DNA of 64,000 nucleotides from Candidatus Binatia bacterium. Its GTDB lineage: Bacteria > Desulfobacterota > Binatia > HRBIN30. Shown here piece by piece: positions 17,884 to 26,322 of the stretch. The notes under the pieces were generated by a model that worked only from the letters and a program-made list of their open reading frames with translations, did no database searches and was not told the origin of the DNA. The first letter of the stretch is position 1. Every line of letters starts with the position of its first letter. The stretch lies in contig BPIR01000002.1 of assembly GCA_026004215.1 (NCBI GenBank), positions 175,844 to 239,843 of the forward strand. The letters run 5' to 3'. The position numbers were made by a program, and so were the translations under genes.

Positions 17884-18741
17884 TTATCGGCCCCCGATGC
17901 CGGCTTCGGTCTCCGGAGCGACCGCTGCGGATGTTCCAATCGGTTGCCGCCAACCCCCGTTGTGAACCCACTGCACGTAAGCGACGATGGCGTCGAGTTG
18001 GCGGGGCGTGAGCACGTCTTTGTAAGCCGGCATGTAAACGCGCTGCTGTTCCACGAACCGGCGCGCAATGGGGTGGCGGCGCAACCGTGCGATACTTCCC
18101 TCGCGAATCCACTCGCGCAGTTCGTCTTCGCTGCGCACGAGATCGCGGAAATCGTGTCCCCACCAGCCGGGGATGTAGCCTTTGAACGAGCCGGGATTTG
18201 CTGGTCCGCCGCTGCCCATTGGTCCATGACACTGAAAGCAACCGAATTGTACAACCAGCTCGTGCCCCTCGGCGGCGAGCGGATCGGTGGGGACAACCAA
18301 TCCTGAGCGCGCCCGAATGTAGGCCACCAAGTCGTCCACCTCGGAGTCGGATAAAAAGCCCCGATAAGCAGGCATGACCAAAACCCAGCGCCGGGTTTTT
18401 TCACGGTAAGCCGGGTCTTGCCGCTTGCGGGCCGGAGCGCCGTCGAGAATGTACTCGCGGAGTTCCTGTTCGTTTTGCGCCCACATCATGGGCACGCCTC
18501 CGGCAAAGCCGGGCACCTCTTCGTCTTCGCTGCCAGGGTTCTTCACGCCGCCGATGCCGTCCGGGCCATGGCAGGTAAAGCAGCCCGACCGAAGCGCTAC
18601 TTCGTAGCCGCGGCGTGCTGGAGTCACCTCGACATTGAGGACCAGCGCCCGCCCTCGAGGGTACAGCAACAGGCCCAGGGTCACGAAGAACGCCACCAGC
18701 CAAAATCGCTCGACGAGAAATTTGCTCAACTGCCGCACCAC
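17884..18741 (-). CDS. Membrane-anchored diheme cytochrome c
   Basis: A 285-residue protein with an uncleaved N-terminal anchor (FWLVAFFVTLGLLLYP) and two cytochrome c domains facing the periplasm. Heme motifs are CFTCH (about residue 54) and CFQCH (about residue 167). Each is followed by its presumed axial Met, in LVMPAYRGF and VYMPAYKDV. It lies 25 bases after the archease gene in the same direction as rtcB-archease. Redox partner unknown. The Gly/Pro-rich loops after each CXXCH resemble small cytochromes serving periplasmic dehydrogenases or oxidases. Confidence 0.9.
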   Translation of the reverse strand: MVRQLSKFLVERFWLVAFFVTLGLLLYPRGRALVLNVEVTPARRGYEVALRSGCFTCHGPDGIGGVKNPGSEDEEVPGFAGGVPMMWAQNEQELREYILDGAPARKRQDPAYREKTRRWVLVMPAYRGFLSDSEVDDLVAYIRARSGLVVPTDPLAAEGHELVVQFGCFQCHGPMGSGGPANPGSFKGYIPGWWGHDFRDLVRSEDELREWIREGSIARLRRHPIARRFVEQQRVYMPAYKDVLTPRQLDAIVAYVQWVHNGGWRQPIGTSAAVAPETEAGIGGR

Positions 18742-18766
18742 GCTTCCCCGACGAACGCGCCCCGTT

Positions 18767-19198
18767 TCAAAGATCCACGACGACCGTAGCGACCCACTGC
18801 CCTTCGCGTTGCTGCACCGAGAGGCGGTGCAAGGTGACCGCTTTCACGTCGGCACTCAGTTGGTGGCGCTCGCGATCAATTTTCTCGCCGGCAAGTTGCG
18901 CCGTGGCCCGCAAGGGCTGCGTTTCGCCTGCTACCGAACATGCGACAACGTGCAAGAGGAGTTGCTCCGCGTCTTTGTAGTACAGGATTTCTTCGAGAAA
19001 GCGGACCAGCAACAAATCGAGTTCTTGGTGCTCGACCTCGAAGCGCCGCTGCTCGCGGGGTTCTACGGCTTCGGGGTTGGCAACCATCAGTGCCAGCAAT
19101 GCGTCCGCAGCCGCGTGGAAACACTCGTCGAGTGTAGGTCCCCAAGCCTCGAACCCGGCGTCCGAGATGGGAGCGTCTTCCAACCAGCGGAAGGGCAC
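18767..19198 (-). CDS. Archease, activator of the RtcB RNA ligase
   Basis: A 143-residue archease. It accelerates guanylylation and multiple turnover of RtcB. Typical segments are DAPISDAGFEAWGPTLDECF, the helix AADALLALMVAN, the metal-binding-region strand LDLLLVRFLEEILYYKD and a C-terminal KAVTLHRLSVQQ strand. The start lies 9 bases beyond the rtcB stop, so the two proteins are made together. Length is standard. Confidence 0.9.
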   Translation of the reverse strand: MPFRWLEDAPISDAGFEAWGPTLDECFHAAADALLALMVANPEAVEPREQRRFEVEHQELDLLLVRFLEEILYYKDAEQLLLHVVACSVAGETQPLRATAQLAGEKIDRERHQLSADVKAVTLHRLSVQQREGQWVATVVVDL

Positions 19199-19207
19199 GA
19201 CGACCTC

Positions 19208-20689
19208 TCAGCCCTTCACGTTCCCGACCGGGGTAAACCGCACCACCGGCAAGCTCAAGCCTGCCTCGGTAGTGGCGGCAACCACGGCGTCGATGTTTTT
19301 GTACGCAGCCCCAGCCTCTTCGGCGAGGCCGCCATAGGAGACGCTGCGCACGTAAATTCCGCGAGCGGCAAGCTGCTGCTCGAGCTCTTTGCCGCGAAAT
19401 TGGCGCTTGGCGGCGTGCCGGCTCATCGTACGGCCACTTCCGTGCGCCGTGGTGAAGAATGCTTGCTTGCCCGTCGGCACGCCGCGCAACAAGTACGACC
19501 CGGTCTCCATGCTCCCGCCAATGATGACGGGCTGGCCAATTTCGCGATACACCGCGGGCACGTCGGGCATTCCAGGCGCGAACGCGCGCGTGGCGCCCTT
19601 ACGATGCACCAGTAACTTGCGCCGCCGGCCCTCCACTTCGTGTTCCTCGAGCTTGGCCGTGTTGTGGCAAACGTCGTACACCATTTCGAGCCCAAGTTCG
19701 CGAGCGTCACGATGCAGCACTTCGGAGAACACCTCTCGTACCCGATGCAGAATCACTTGCCGGTTGGCGAACGACATGTTGATGCCGCATTTCATGGCGG
19801 CGAAATACGCTTGACCTTCGGGAGAGCGAAACGGCGCGCAAGCCAGGTCGCGGTCCGGTAGTACGATCCCCCACTTCTTTTCCATCAGCGGGGCGAATTG
19901 CTGCACGTAGTCGCTTGCAATCTGGTGTCCGAAGCCACGACTGCCGCAATGGAACATGACCACGACTTGATACGGCTTGGTGATACCCATGACCGCGGCA
20001 GCCTCAGGGTCGAAAATATGCTCCGGCTTGACGATTTGGATTTCCAGGTAGTGGTTGCCGGAACCCAGGGTACCCACCTGCGTACGGCCGCGCTCCAGCG
20101 CGCGGCGGCTTACCTTGGAGGGATCCGCCCCGGGGATCGCGCCCCCTTCTTCGGTCCGTTCCAAATCCTCGGGCCAGCCGTAGCCGTGCGCGACACACCA
20201 CCGCGCTCCCTGCACTGCCACCTCGGCGAATTCATCGTCGGTCAGCTTGAGGAAGCCGTGGGCCCCGACTCCGGCCGGCACTCGCCGGTACAAGGCATCT
20301 ACGAGATCGCGAATGTGTTCCCGGATTTCGTCGTAAACCAAATTCGTGCGCACCAAGCGCATGCCACAGTTGATGTCGAATCCAATACCTCCGGGGGAGA
20401 TCACCCCGTGATCGGGGTCCATGGCAGCCATGCCCCCGATCGGGAAACCGTACCCCCAGTGACCATCGGGCATGCAAAAGGCGCGCTCCACAATTCCCGG
20501 AAGCATGGCGACGTTGGTGACTTGCTCGAACACCCCATCGTCCATTTGCGCGAGGAGCTCGGGGGTCGCGTAAATCCGAGCGGGCACGCGCATGCCCGGC
20601 TTTGCGTCCGGCGGGATCTCCCACGTGGCCGGACCCACCTGCACGCACTTCTTGCGAAGTTCGGAGCCTTTCGCTGCGGGCATTGCCAT
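19208..20689 (-). CDS. rtcB: RNA-splicing ligase RtcB
   Basis: A 493-residue GTP-dependent ligase joining 2',3'-cyclic-phosphate and 5'-OH RNA ends. Visible are MPDGHWGYGFPIGG, GGIGFDINCGMR with the metal-binding Cys, GNHYLEI, MFHCGSRGFGHQ and TTAHGSGRTMSR with the His that becomes guanylylated. The frame is open upstream to 21103, but homology begins at MAMPAAKGSELRKKC (20689), so the start is placed there despite a weak ribosome site. Order rtcB-archease-diheme cytochrome. Family roles include tRNA and rRNA repair after endonuclease damage. Confidence 0.95.
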   Translation of the reverse strand: MAMPAAKGSELRKKCVQVGPATWEIPPDAKPGMRVPARIYATPELLAQMDDGVFEQVTNVAMLPGIVERAFCMPDGHWGYGFPIGGMAAMDPDHGVISPGGIGFDINCGMRLVRTNLVYDEIREHIRDLVDALYRRVPAGVGAHGFLKLTDDEFAEVAVQGARWCVAHGYGWPEDLERTEEGGAIPGADPSKVSRRALERGRTQVGTLGSGNHYLEIQIVKPEHIFDPEAAAVMGITKPYQVVVMFHCGSRGFGHQIASDYVQQFAPLMEKKWGIVLPDRDLACAPFRSPEGQAYFAAMKCGINMSFANRQVILHRVREVFSEVLHRDARELGLEMVYDVCHNTAKLEEHEVEGRRRKLLVHRKGATRAFAPGMPDVPAVYREIGQPVIIGGSMETGSYLLRGVPTGKQAFFTTAHGSGRTMSRHAAKRQFRGKELEQQLAARGIYVRSVSYGGLAEEAGAAYKNIDAVVAATTEAGLSLPVVRFTPVGNVKG

Positions 20690-20789
20690 GCATCGTAAAC
20701 TACCCGCGCTGAATCGGCCTGGCAACTGCCGCAATGGCGCTGGCGCACGATTGCAAACGGCTTGCTTCGCCGCGAAAACGGGCAGCTCG

Positions 20790-21641
20790 ATGGAGTACGT
20801 TCTCGAGCAAACCGTGTCGCATGCTCGGGTAGATTTTCTCGGCGAACAAAAGATCTCCGATCTGCTCGGGATGTTGGAACAGGCGGCGGTGGAGGCCTCG
20901 CAAGCGTGCGGCTGGGATCCTCGCGCGTACGCGCAAGTCAGTGGCGTGTGGATCATCCGGCGAACGCGCGTGTGCCGTTGGCAGCCTGTCGGCGGCCTGG
21001 ATCGCTTGCGAATCGTAACACAGGTCGCCGACATCCGGCGGGCGCGCTCGTTGCGGGAATACACCGTGTGGCGGGGCATGAGGTTGATTGCCGAGGCTGT
21101 CACCGATTGGGTGTACTGCGACGTTCATCGGAGCCGCCCCGCACGGGTTCCGGCCGAACTTGCGCGGGCTTTGCACGGCAAGGACACGCCTCCCAGCTTC
21201 GAGCGTGTGGAGCTTCCTTGGCCCGAACTTCACGGAGCTCCGGTGCGGTTCCGTTCTCGGGTCGCGCCATCACATCTCGACCACCTCCAGCACGTGAACA
21301 ACGCGAGCTATGCGGATCTGTTCGACGATGCGGTTCTCGACGCTTGCGGCACGCACGGATGGCCGTGCTCTCGCATGCTGGCTGCCGGTGGTTGTTTGCG
21401 GCCGGTCGCCCTAGATTTGGAATACCTCGATGCCGCGAGCGGTGGCGACGAGATCGAAATCGAAACCTGGTCGCAATGGACGGCCCGAGGAGACGAGCCG
21501 CCGCAGAGCGCAGAATTCTGGCAGCTCGCACGGCGTACCTCGGACGCATCCATCGTCGCGCGAGCAGTGAGCTCCTACTTGTGGCGGAGGAGGGCGCCCG
21601 TGTTGGGACTGCCCCCCGAGACCGCATCCGGAACGGCGTAG
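20790..21641 (+). CDS. Double-hotdog acyl-ACP or acyl-CoA thioesterase
   Basis: A 283-residue protein with two hotdog repeats, the layout of acyl-ACP thioesterases (FatA/B-like, PF01643). The N-terminal domain runs from YVLEQTVSHARVDFLGE through the helix KISDLLGMLEQAAVEASQAC; the second begins at VRFRSRVAPSHLDHLQHVNN, where the H-x-N motif matches the thioesterase active region. The ATG at 20790 is chosen because homology begins at once; no good ribosome site is visible. Divergent from rtcB, separated by 100 bases. Probably releases free fatty acid from a carrier; chain length unknown. Confidence 0.75.
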   Translation: MEYVLEQTVSHARVDFLGEQKISDLLGMLEQAAVEASQACGWDPRAYAQVSGVWIIRRTRVCRWQPVGGLDRLRIVTQVADIRRARSLREYTVWRGMRLIAEAVTDWVYCDVHRSRPARVPAELARALHGKDTPPSFERVELPWPELHGAPVRFRSRVAPSHLDHLQHVNNASYADLFDDAVLDACGTHGWPCSRMLAAGGCLRPVALDLEYLDAASGGDEIEIETWSQWTARGDEPPQSAEFWQLARRTSDASIVARAVSSYLWRRRAPVLGLPPETASGTA

Positions 21642-21713
21642 CGTCGGCCAGGTGCCAGAGTCGCAAGCGGCACAGTTCTGGAGGTGCCTGCCGCTCCGCC
21701 GCACACAAAGTGC

Positions 21714-21745
21714 GAGGGCGAGAGGCCATGCTGCCTCTCGCCCTC
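21714..21745. terminator. Bidirectional hairpin between convergent genes
   Basis: A perfect 12-bp stem, GAGGGCGAGAGG (21714-21725) with CCTCTCGCCCTC (21734-21745), and loop CCATGCTG. It lies between the convergent stops at 21641 and 21751. Only a short TTT follows on the minus strand and no U-tract on the plus strand, so termination is likely but not classical. Confidence 0.55.
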
Positions 21746-21750
21746 CGGGA

Positions 21751-22755
21751 TCATTTCGGCAATTCGGGTTTGGCGATGTATTGCTGGTCGATGCGGCCTG
21801 TGAGCGCATCGAGGAACGCGACAATGTCCTGCACATCCCCGTCGGCAAGCGTGCGGCCGAGTTGGTATTCGGCCATGATCTTCACCATCTCGGGAAGCGA
21901 GGCGACGCTGCCGTCGTGTAAGTAAGGTGCGGTCTTGGCAACGTTCCGCAGGGACGGAACCTTGAAGAACCCACGTTCCAGTTCATTGCCGGTGACCTTG
22001 GCTCGGCCGGGATCCTGGGTGGGATACGGCTTGACGAGCCCGAGCTTCTGGAACATCGCGCCACCGACGAGCGGCCCGTTGTGGCAGGTAATGCAGCCTG
22101 TATCCATGAACTTGGCTAAGCCGGCCCGCTCCTTCTCGTTCAGGGCGTTGTTGTCGCCTTTGAGGAAATCGTCGAAGCGCGACGGGGTCACCAGCTTGCG
22201 CTCGAATGCCCCAATGGCACGCGCAATATTGTCGTAGGTAATGGGCTTCTCCTGGCCCGGAAACGCTGCGCGGAAGAGCGGCAGGTAGCCGGGGATTTTC
22301 TCCAATTTCGCGACCACCGCCTCTGCCGAGGGCATGCCCATCTCGATCGGGTTCAAGATCGGGCCCTTGGCTTGCTCCTCCACGTCCCGCGCGCGGCCGT
22401 CCCAAAACTGGGCGATTTGGAACGCCGCATTGTATACAGTGGGCGAATTGCGGTCCCCACGGCGCCCATCGTGCCCTGGAGATGTTTTTTCGTTGTCCAC
22501 CCCGAAGCGATCGAGCTGGTGGCAACTGTTGCAAGAAATTTTGTCGTTCACAGAAAGGCGGGCATCGTAGTACAGCACCCGTCCGAGCCGGACCTTCTCT
22601 TCCGTGACCGGATTTTCCTTGCTTTCGGCTACCGGGGGTAGCGGGGCAAAAATTGCGAGTGCCCGCTGGCGGAGCTGATCCGGCGATTCTCCTCGCGCGG
22701 GTGCCCCGGCGAACACGGCGGCCACGACCGCAAACAAACAGAGTCTGCATCGCAT
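21751..22755 (-). CDS. Diheme cytochrome c peroxidase (CcpA/MauG family)
   Basis: A 334-residue periplasmic protein reducing hydrogen peroxide with electrons from a small cytochrome or copper protein. A signal peptide is present (LCLFAVVAAVFAGAPARG). Heme motifs are CNSCH (about residue 76) and CITCH (about residue 220). FWDGRARDVEEQA is the family's conserved stretch, and LRNVAKTAPYLHDGS carries a typical C-terminal motif. GGAGGAGG lies 12 bases before the ATG. Monocistronic and divergent from the SDR that follows. MauG-like side activities cannot be excluded. Confidence 0.93.
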   Translation of the reverse strand: MRCRLCLFAVVAAVFAGAPARGESPDQLRQRALAIFAPLPPVAESKENPVTEEKVRLGRVLYYDARLSVNDKISCNSCHQLDRFGVDNEKTSPGHDGRRGDRNSPTVYNAAFQIAQFWDGRARDVEEQAKGPILNPIEMGMPSAEAVVAKLEKIPGYLPLFRAAFPGQEKPITYDNIARAIGAFERKLVTPSRFDDFLKGDNNALNEKERAGLAKFMDTGCITCHNGPLVGGAMFQKLGLVKPYPTQDPGRAKVTGNELERGFFKVPSLRNVAKTAPYLHDGSVASLPEMVKIMAEYQLGRTLADGDVQDIVAFLDALTGRIDQQYIAKPELPK

Positions 22756-22891
22756 ACCTTCGAGACACCTCCTCCAATCGAAAACTTGCGCGACCTCGTC
22801 GAGGGCCAGCGCAGCGGACTACATAACGCAGCGAGTCAACCAGTCCAGTCCCCGTTGCGGCGAGCGATGGCTTTGTTCTAACGAGCGGCGC

Positions 22892-23653
22892 ATGCCGCGT
22901 TCGTGGTTCGACCTCGAAGGGCGAGTTGCGCTGGTAACGGGAGCGAGTCGCGGGCTCGGGCGGACTATGGCCTTGGCCCTTGCCCGCGCTGGAGCCGACC
23001 TCGTTTTGGCGGCCCGGACGAAAACCGCTCTCCAAGAGGTTGCGCAGGAGATTCGGGAGTTGGGGCGAAAAGCGCTCGCGGTGACGACAGACGTCACCGA
23101 CGAAGAAGCGGTGCGCGAGCTCGTACGGGAAAGCATCGGGGCGTTTGGACGGATAGACATCCTCGTGAACAACGCGGGAATCGGCGAACGCCGCTCGGTC
23201 GTCGAAATGGATGTGGGCGAGTGGGATCGCACGATGGCGGTGAATGTTCGAGCGCCGATGCTGTGTTGCAAACACGTGGGACCCGTGATGATCGAGCAGC
23301 GCAAGGGCAAGATCATCAACGTCGCTTCGGTGCTGGCCACACGGGTGGCGCGCTCTATGGCGCTGTACTGCGCGAGCAAAGCGGCGCTGGTGCAATTTAC
23401 CCGTGCCTTGGCCTTGGAATGGGTGCGCTACAACATCCAGGTCAATGCCCTCTGCCCGGGGTACTTTCTCACCGACATGAACCGCGACTTCTTTGCGACC
23501 GAGCGCGGGCAGCAGTTCATTCGAGAGCTGCCGATGAAGCGCTTGGGCGAGGCGCACGAACTCGAAGGGGCGGTCGTGTTTCTCGCATCGGATGCAACCA
23601 GTTACATCACGGGCACCTGTCTCTACGTGGACGGCGGTCACAGTCTGCTCTGA
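22892..23653 (+). CDS. SDR-family oxidoreductase
   Basis: A 253-residue classical short-chain dehydrogenase. It has the NAD(P) motif TGASRGLG near residue 17, NNAG near 90, the catalytic Ser in NVASVLA, Tyr and Lys in YCASK, and the PGYFLTDM loop. The C-terminal YITGTCLYVDGGHSLL is typical. An Arg after the first strand (AARTKT) hints at NADP use. Divergent from the cytochrome c peroxidase gene. Substrate unknown; FabG-like or gluconate-dehydrogenase-like forms look the same at this level. Confidence 0.9.
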   Translation: MPRSWFDLEGRVALVTGASRGLGRTMALALARAGADLVLAARTKTALQEVAQEIRELGRKALAVTTDVTDEEAVRELVRESIGAFGRIDILVNNAGIGERRSVVEMDVGEWDRTMAVNVRAPMLCCKHVGPVMIEQRKGKIINVASVLATRVARSMALYCASKAALVQFTRALALEWVRYNIQVNALCPGYFLTDMNRDFFATERGQQFIRELPMKRLGEAHELEGAVVFLASDATSYITGTCLYVDGGHSLL

Positions 23654-23770
23654 GCGCCACACGATGGAACGGCGCTCGGCATTTCCCGGCGCCTCTCTCT
23701 TCTTGTTGGATTCGCGGCCCTGCTCGGACAGCCCCTTTTCTCGGCCGGCGGCCGACCTCTCCCCGCGCAA

Positions 23771-23857
23771 AGTTCCCTCTCCCTTTTCGGGAGAAGGCTG
23801 GGGTCAGGGTCTGTTTCCGGCGAAATCGCGACTTAGCGAAGTAGCCAAAGGCCACTC
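23771..23857. repeat. Interspersed repeat family 2, minus-oriented copy
   Basis: Read on the minus strand it contains GAGTGGCCTTTGGCTACTTC, then GAAACA, ACCCT, and CTCCCGAAAAGGGAG. It aligns with 29678-29746 on the plus strand, and a remnant lies at 29499-29524. It fills most of the SDR-pyrF gap. Confidence 0.6.
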
Positions 23858-23860
23858 ATC

Positions 23861-23888
23861 CCTCGCCCCTCGCCCCTCGCCCCTCGCC
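23861..23888. repeat. Tandem repeat, four copies of CCTCGCC
   Basis: Four exact 7-base units back to back, ending two bases from the pyrF stop codon. It adjoins repeat family 2. A short microsatellite with no visible function. Confidence 0.8.
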
Positions 23889-23890
23889 GC

Positions 23891-24826
23891 CTACCCCTTC
23901 CGGGCACACGCGCTGCGCAGCTCTTCGATGGTACGGTCGCGTGCGGCATCAATGGCGCGCTCCCAGGCGGCAACATTGTCGGTTGCACTACCCGCAGGAA
24001 ACAGCAACGCGCGCGACGAATTCACGATTCCACCTTCGAGGCCCATGGGACCTGCCACGAATCCGGCAAGAGCATCACGCACGCCACCACCCTGCGAGCC
24101 AAAACCGGGCACAAGGAACAACGCGCGAGGGAGTCGCTCACGGATACGCCGGGCGTCGGCGGGATAGCGAGCTCCGACCACCGCCCCGAGCGACGACCAC
24201 CCGGTTGCGCCGCACAACTCCTCGCTCATCGGGGCCAGCATTTGCGCCACCCGCTCGAACAACCGACAGCCGCCGCAATCGAGGTCCTGCAGGTCGGAAG
24301 CGCCGGGGTTGCTGGTTTTGACCAGCACGAACACGCCCCCACCGTGCTCCGCCGCCGCGTGCACGAACGGCGCGAGCGCGTCGCTTCCGAGGTACGGATT
24401 CACGGTGAGGCCGTCACTGTACAGCGGCGAGTGCGGCGCGAGGCACTGTGCGTAGGCCGCGGCGGTGGAATCTATATCGCCCCGCTTGGCATCCAGGATG
24501 ACGATCATCCCGAGCGAGCGTGCCCGCGCGATCACGCGTTCCAGCACCTCGACCCCTCGCGCCCCCATCTGCTCGAAAAACGCCATTTGCGGTTTCACTG
24601 CCGCAACGTACCCAGCATATCGCTCCAGAACGGCCAACAAGAAATCGCCCACTCCCGGAGGCGTTGCGGGGTCGTTGGGTTGCATCGCACCGCGACGAAA
24701 TAGAGGTGGGATCAGGGACAGGTGAGGGTCGAGCCCCAGGCACAACGGGTGCCCCAGCTCCCGCACGCGCGCGATCAGGCGGTCTGCAAAATTCCCGGGA
24801 GGCGGCACGGCTGAATCCGCCATCAC
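23891..24826 (-). CDS. pyrF: Orotidine 5'-phosphate decarboxylase, type 2
   Basis: A 311-residue enzyme making UMP from OMP, the last step of de novo pyrimidine synthesis. The catalytic motif is LDAKRGDIDSTA; substrate-binding parts are LCLGLDPH and VNPYLGSDAL. It is longer than E. coli PyrF (about 245), fitting the type 2 subfamily found in mycobacteria and myxobacteria. Two ATG codons are adjacent at 24826 and 24823. It follows yjbQ after 4 bases, so the pair is an operon. Confidence 0.94.
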   Translation of the reverse strand: MMADSAVPPPGNFADRLIARVRELGHPLCLGLDPHLSLIPPLFRRGAMQPNDPATPPGVGDFLLAVLERYAGYVAAVKPQMAFFEQMGARGVEVLERVIARARSLGMIVILDAKRGDIDSTAAAYAQCLAPHSPLYSDGLTVNPYLGSDALAPFVHAAAEHGGGVFVLVKTSNPGASDLQDLDCGGCRLFERVAQMLAPMSEELCGATGWSSLGAVVGARYPADARRIRERLPRALFLVPGFGSQGGGVRDALAGFVAGPMGLEGGIVNSSRALLFPAGSATDNVAAWERAIDAARDRTIEELRSACARKG

Positions 24827-24830
24827 CCCG

Positions 24831-25226
24831 TCACCGTACAGTCACAATGACCCGCCGTTCCCGCGGGCCATCGAGCTCCGCCAGCATCAAGGCTTGCCAA
24901 GTTCCCAAGAGCAGCCGCCCGGCGTGGACTGGAATCGTTTCGCTCGGCCCCAACATTGCGGCTTTGATGTGCGCCGCCGCGTTGTTGTCCACTCGGTCGT
25001 GCCTCCAAATACCGTGCGGCACGAGCTTGTCCAAGCATTCCAAGAAGTCCGTACACACATTGGGGTCGTCATTTTCATTGATGACCACCGCGGCCGTCGC
25101 GTGGGCCACGTAAACATGGCAGATGCCCTCTTCGACCCCGCTTTCCCGGACGATGTCCGCAACCGGTTTGGTGATATCCACGAGTTCATGCTTGTGCCGG
25201 GTACGGACGCGGAATTCGCGTTGCAT
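24831..25226 (-). CDS. yjbQ: YjbQ/UPF0047 family protein
   Basis: A 131-residue member of the UPF0047 family, which databases name secondary thiamine-phosphate synthase after a weak activity seen for E. coli YjbQ. The conserved core is CHVYVAHATAAVVINENDDP with its His, followed by HDRVDNNAAAHIKAAMLG and the LLLGTWQALMLAELDGP end. The physiological role remains unsettled. Upstream gene of a two-gene unit with pyrF. Confidence 0.9.
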   Translation of the reverse strand: MQREFRVRTRHKHELVDITKPVADIVRESGVEEGICHVYVAHATAAVVINENDDPNVCTDFLECLDKLVPHGIWRHDRVDNNAAAHIKAAMLGPSETIPVHAGRLLLGTWQALMLAELDGPRERRVIVTVR

Positions 25227-25425
25227 CGCTTAATATCCTCGCACGTTTTCTCTTTCGCGCGATGTTACCCGAGGCGGGTTGGCCGCGCCAGCACGAGCCG
25301 GCGCGTCGGCCTGAGAGCTCATCCAGTGCCCGCGGCTACGGCTTTGCCGGAACGATTCTTGTCCTTTCGCTCGGTTCGTTAGAGAAACTTTCGCCGTGGC
25401 GCTCTTCACGGGGTTTTGCGCCCGC

Positions 25426-26175
25426 TCACATCCACGCACCTCCGTCGATGCGCAATATTTTGCCAGTGATGAAGGCGGCATCGTCGCTCGCCAGAAACAC
25501 AGCCGCCTTGCCGATTTCCTCAGGCGTGCCGGCGCGCCCTAACGGGATCGTGGAGAGTAGCGCATCCCCGTGCGCGCGCAGCATTCGTTCCCCCATGTCG
25601 GTGTGGACCAAACCTGGCGCGATCGCATTCACGCGAACCCGCGCCGGCGCACACTCCTTTGCGAGGGTTTTGGTCAGCGCGTTCACCCCCGCTTTGGCCG
25701 CGTAGTACGGAGCGCCGAACGGCGCACACAGGTCGGCCCCTATGGAGGAAACGAGAATGACCGAGCCGGAGCCTTGTCGGACGAGGTGCCCGACCGTAGC
25801 CCGGCATGTGTAAAAGGCGCCGTGCAAGTCCACAGCGATGACACGCTGCCAGTGTTCGATGTCCATCTCCCACACCGGCGCGGGCCGCGACGCTACACCG
25901 GAGTTGGCCACCACAATGTCCAGCCGGCCGAAGTGCTGCAAAACGGTTTCCGCCATGGCTTTCACTTGCGGCCAGTCGGAGACGTCCGCCGCGACGACGA
26001 CACTCTTGCGCCCAAGCGCCTCGATTTCCCTAGCCGTGGCCTCAGCCGCATCCCGCTCCCGGCGATAGTGCACCGCGACGTGGGCTCCCGCACGAGCCAG
26101 TTCGAGAGCGATTCCACGACCGATCCCACGCGAAGAGCCGGTCACGAGCGCAAATTTACCGTTCAGATCCGCCAT
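25426..26175 (-). CDS. SDR-family oxidoreductase (FabG-like)
   Basis: A 249-residue short-chain dehydrogenase. Motifs are TGSSRGIGRG, an unusual VANSG where NNAG is normal, the catalytic Ser in LVSSIGA, YYAAK, and NAIAPGLVHTDM. It ends FITGKILRIDGGAWM. The start at MADLNGK (26175) is preferred to the 18-codon upstream extension because homology begins there and AAGGGA and GGAGG lie just upstream. Probably NADP-dependent (HYRRERD after strand 2). Substrate unknown. Confidence 0.9.
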   Translation of the reverse strand: MADLNGKFALVTGSSRGIGRGIALELARAGAHVAVHYRRERDAAEATAREIEALGRKSVVVAADVSDWPQVKAMAETVLQHFGRLDIVVANSGVASRPAPVWEMDIEHWQRVIAVDLHGAFYTCRATVGHLVRQGSGSVILVSSIGADLCAPFGAPYYAAKAGVNALTKTLAKECAPARVRVNAIAPGLVHTDMGERMLRAHGDALLSTIPLGRAGTPEEIGKAAVFLASDDAAFITGKILRIDGGAWM

Positions 26176-26322
26176 CGTCCCTTGTGCCTCCTGTTTTTTC
26201 CGGCTTGCATGCTGCCGCTGGCAAGACAAGCCTGGGCTGCGGCAATGAGCGGTGGCCGCTCGCCCCCGGCTCCTTAGGGGCCGGCCACGATGTCGCCGCT
26301 CCCGCTCCGAGGTGCCGGTCTC

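Noticed and set aside
20690..21103. Long N-terminal extension of RtcB
   Set aside because: It runs antisense to the thioesterase gene and lies outside RtcB homology.
23861..23888. Short CRISPR-like array
   Set aside because: It is four direct 7-base units without spacers, so only a simple tandem repeat.
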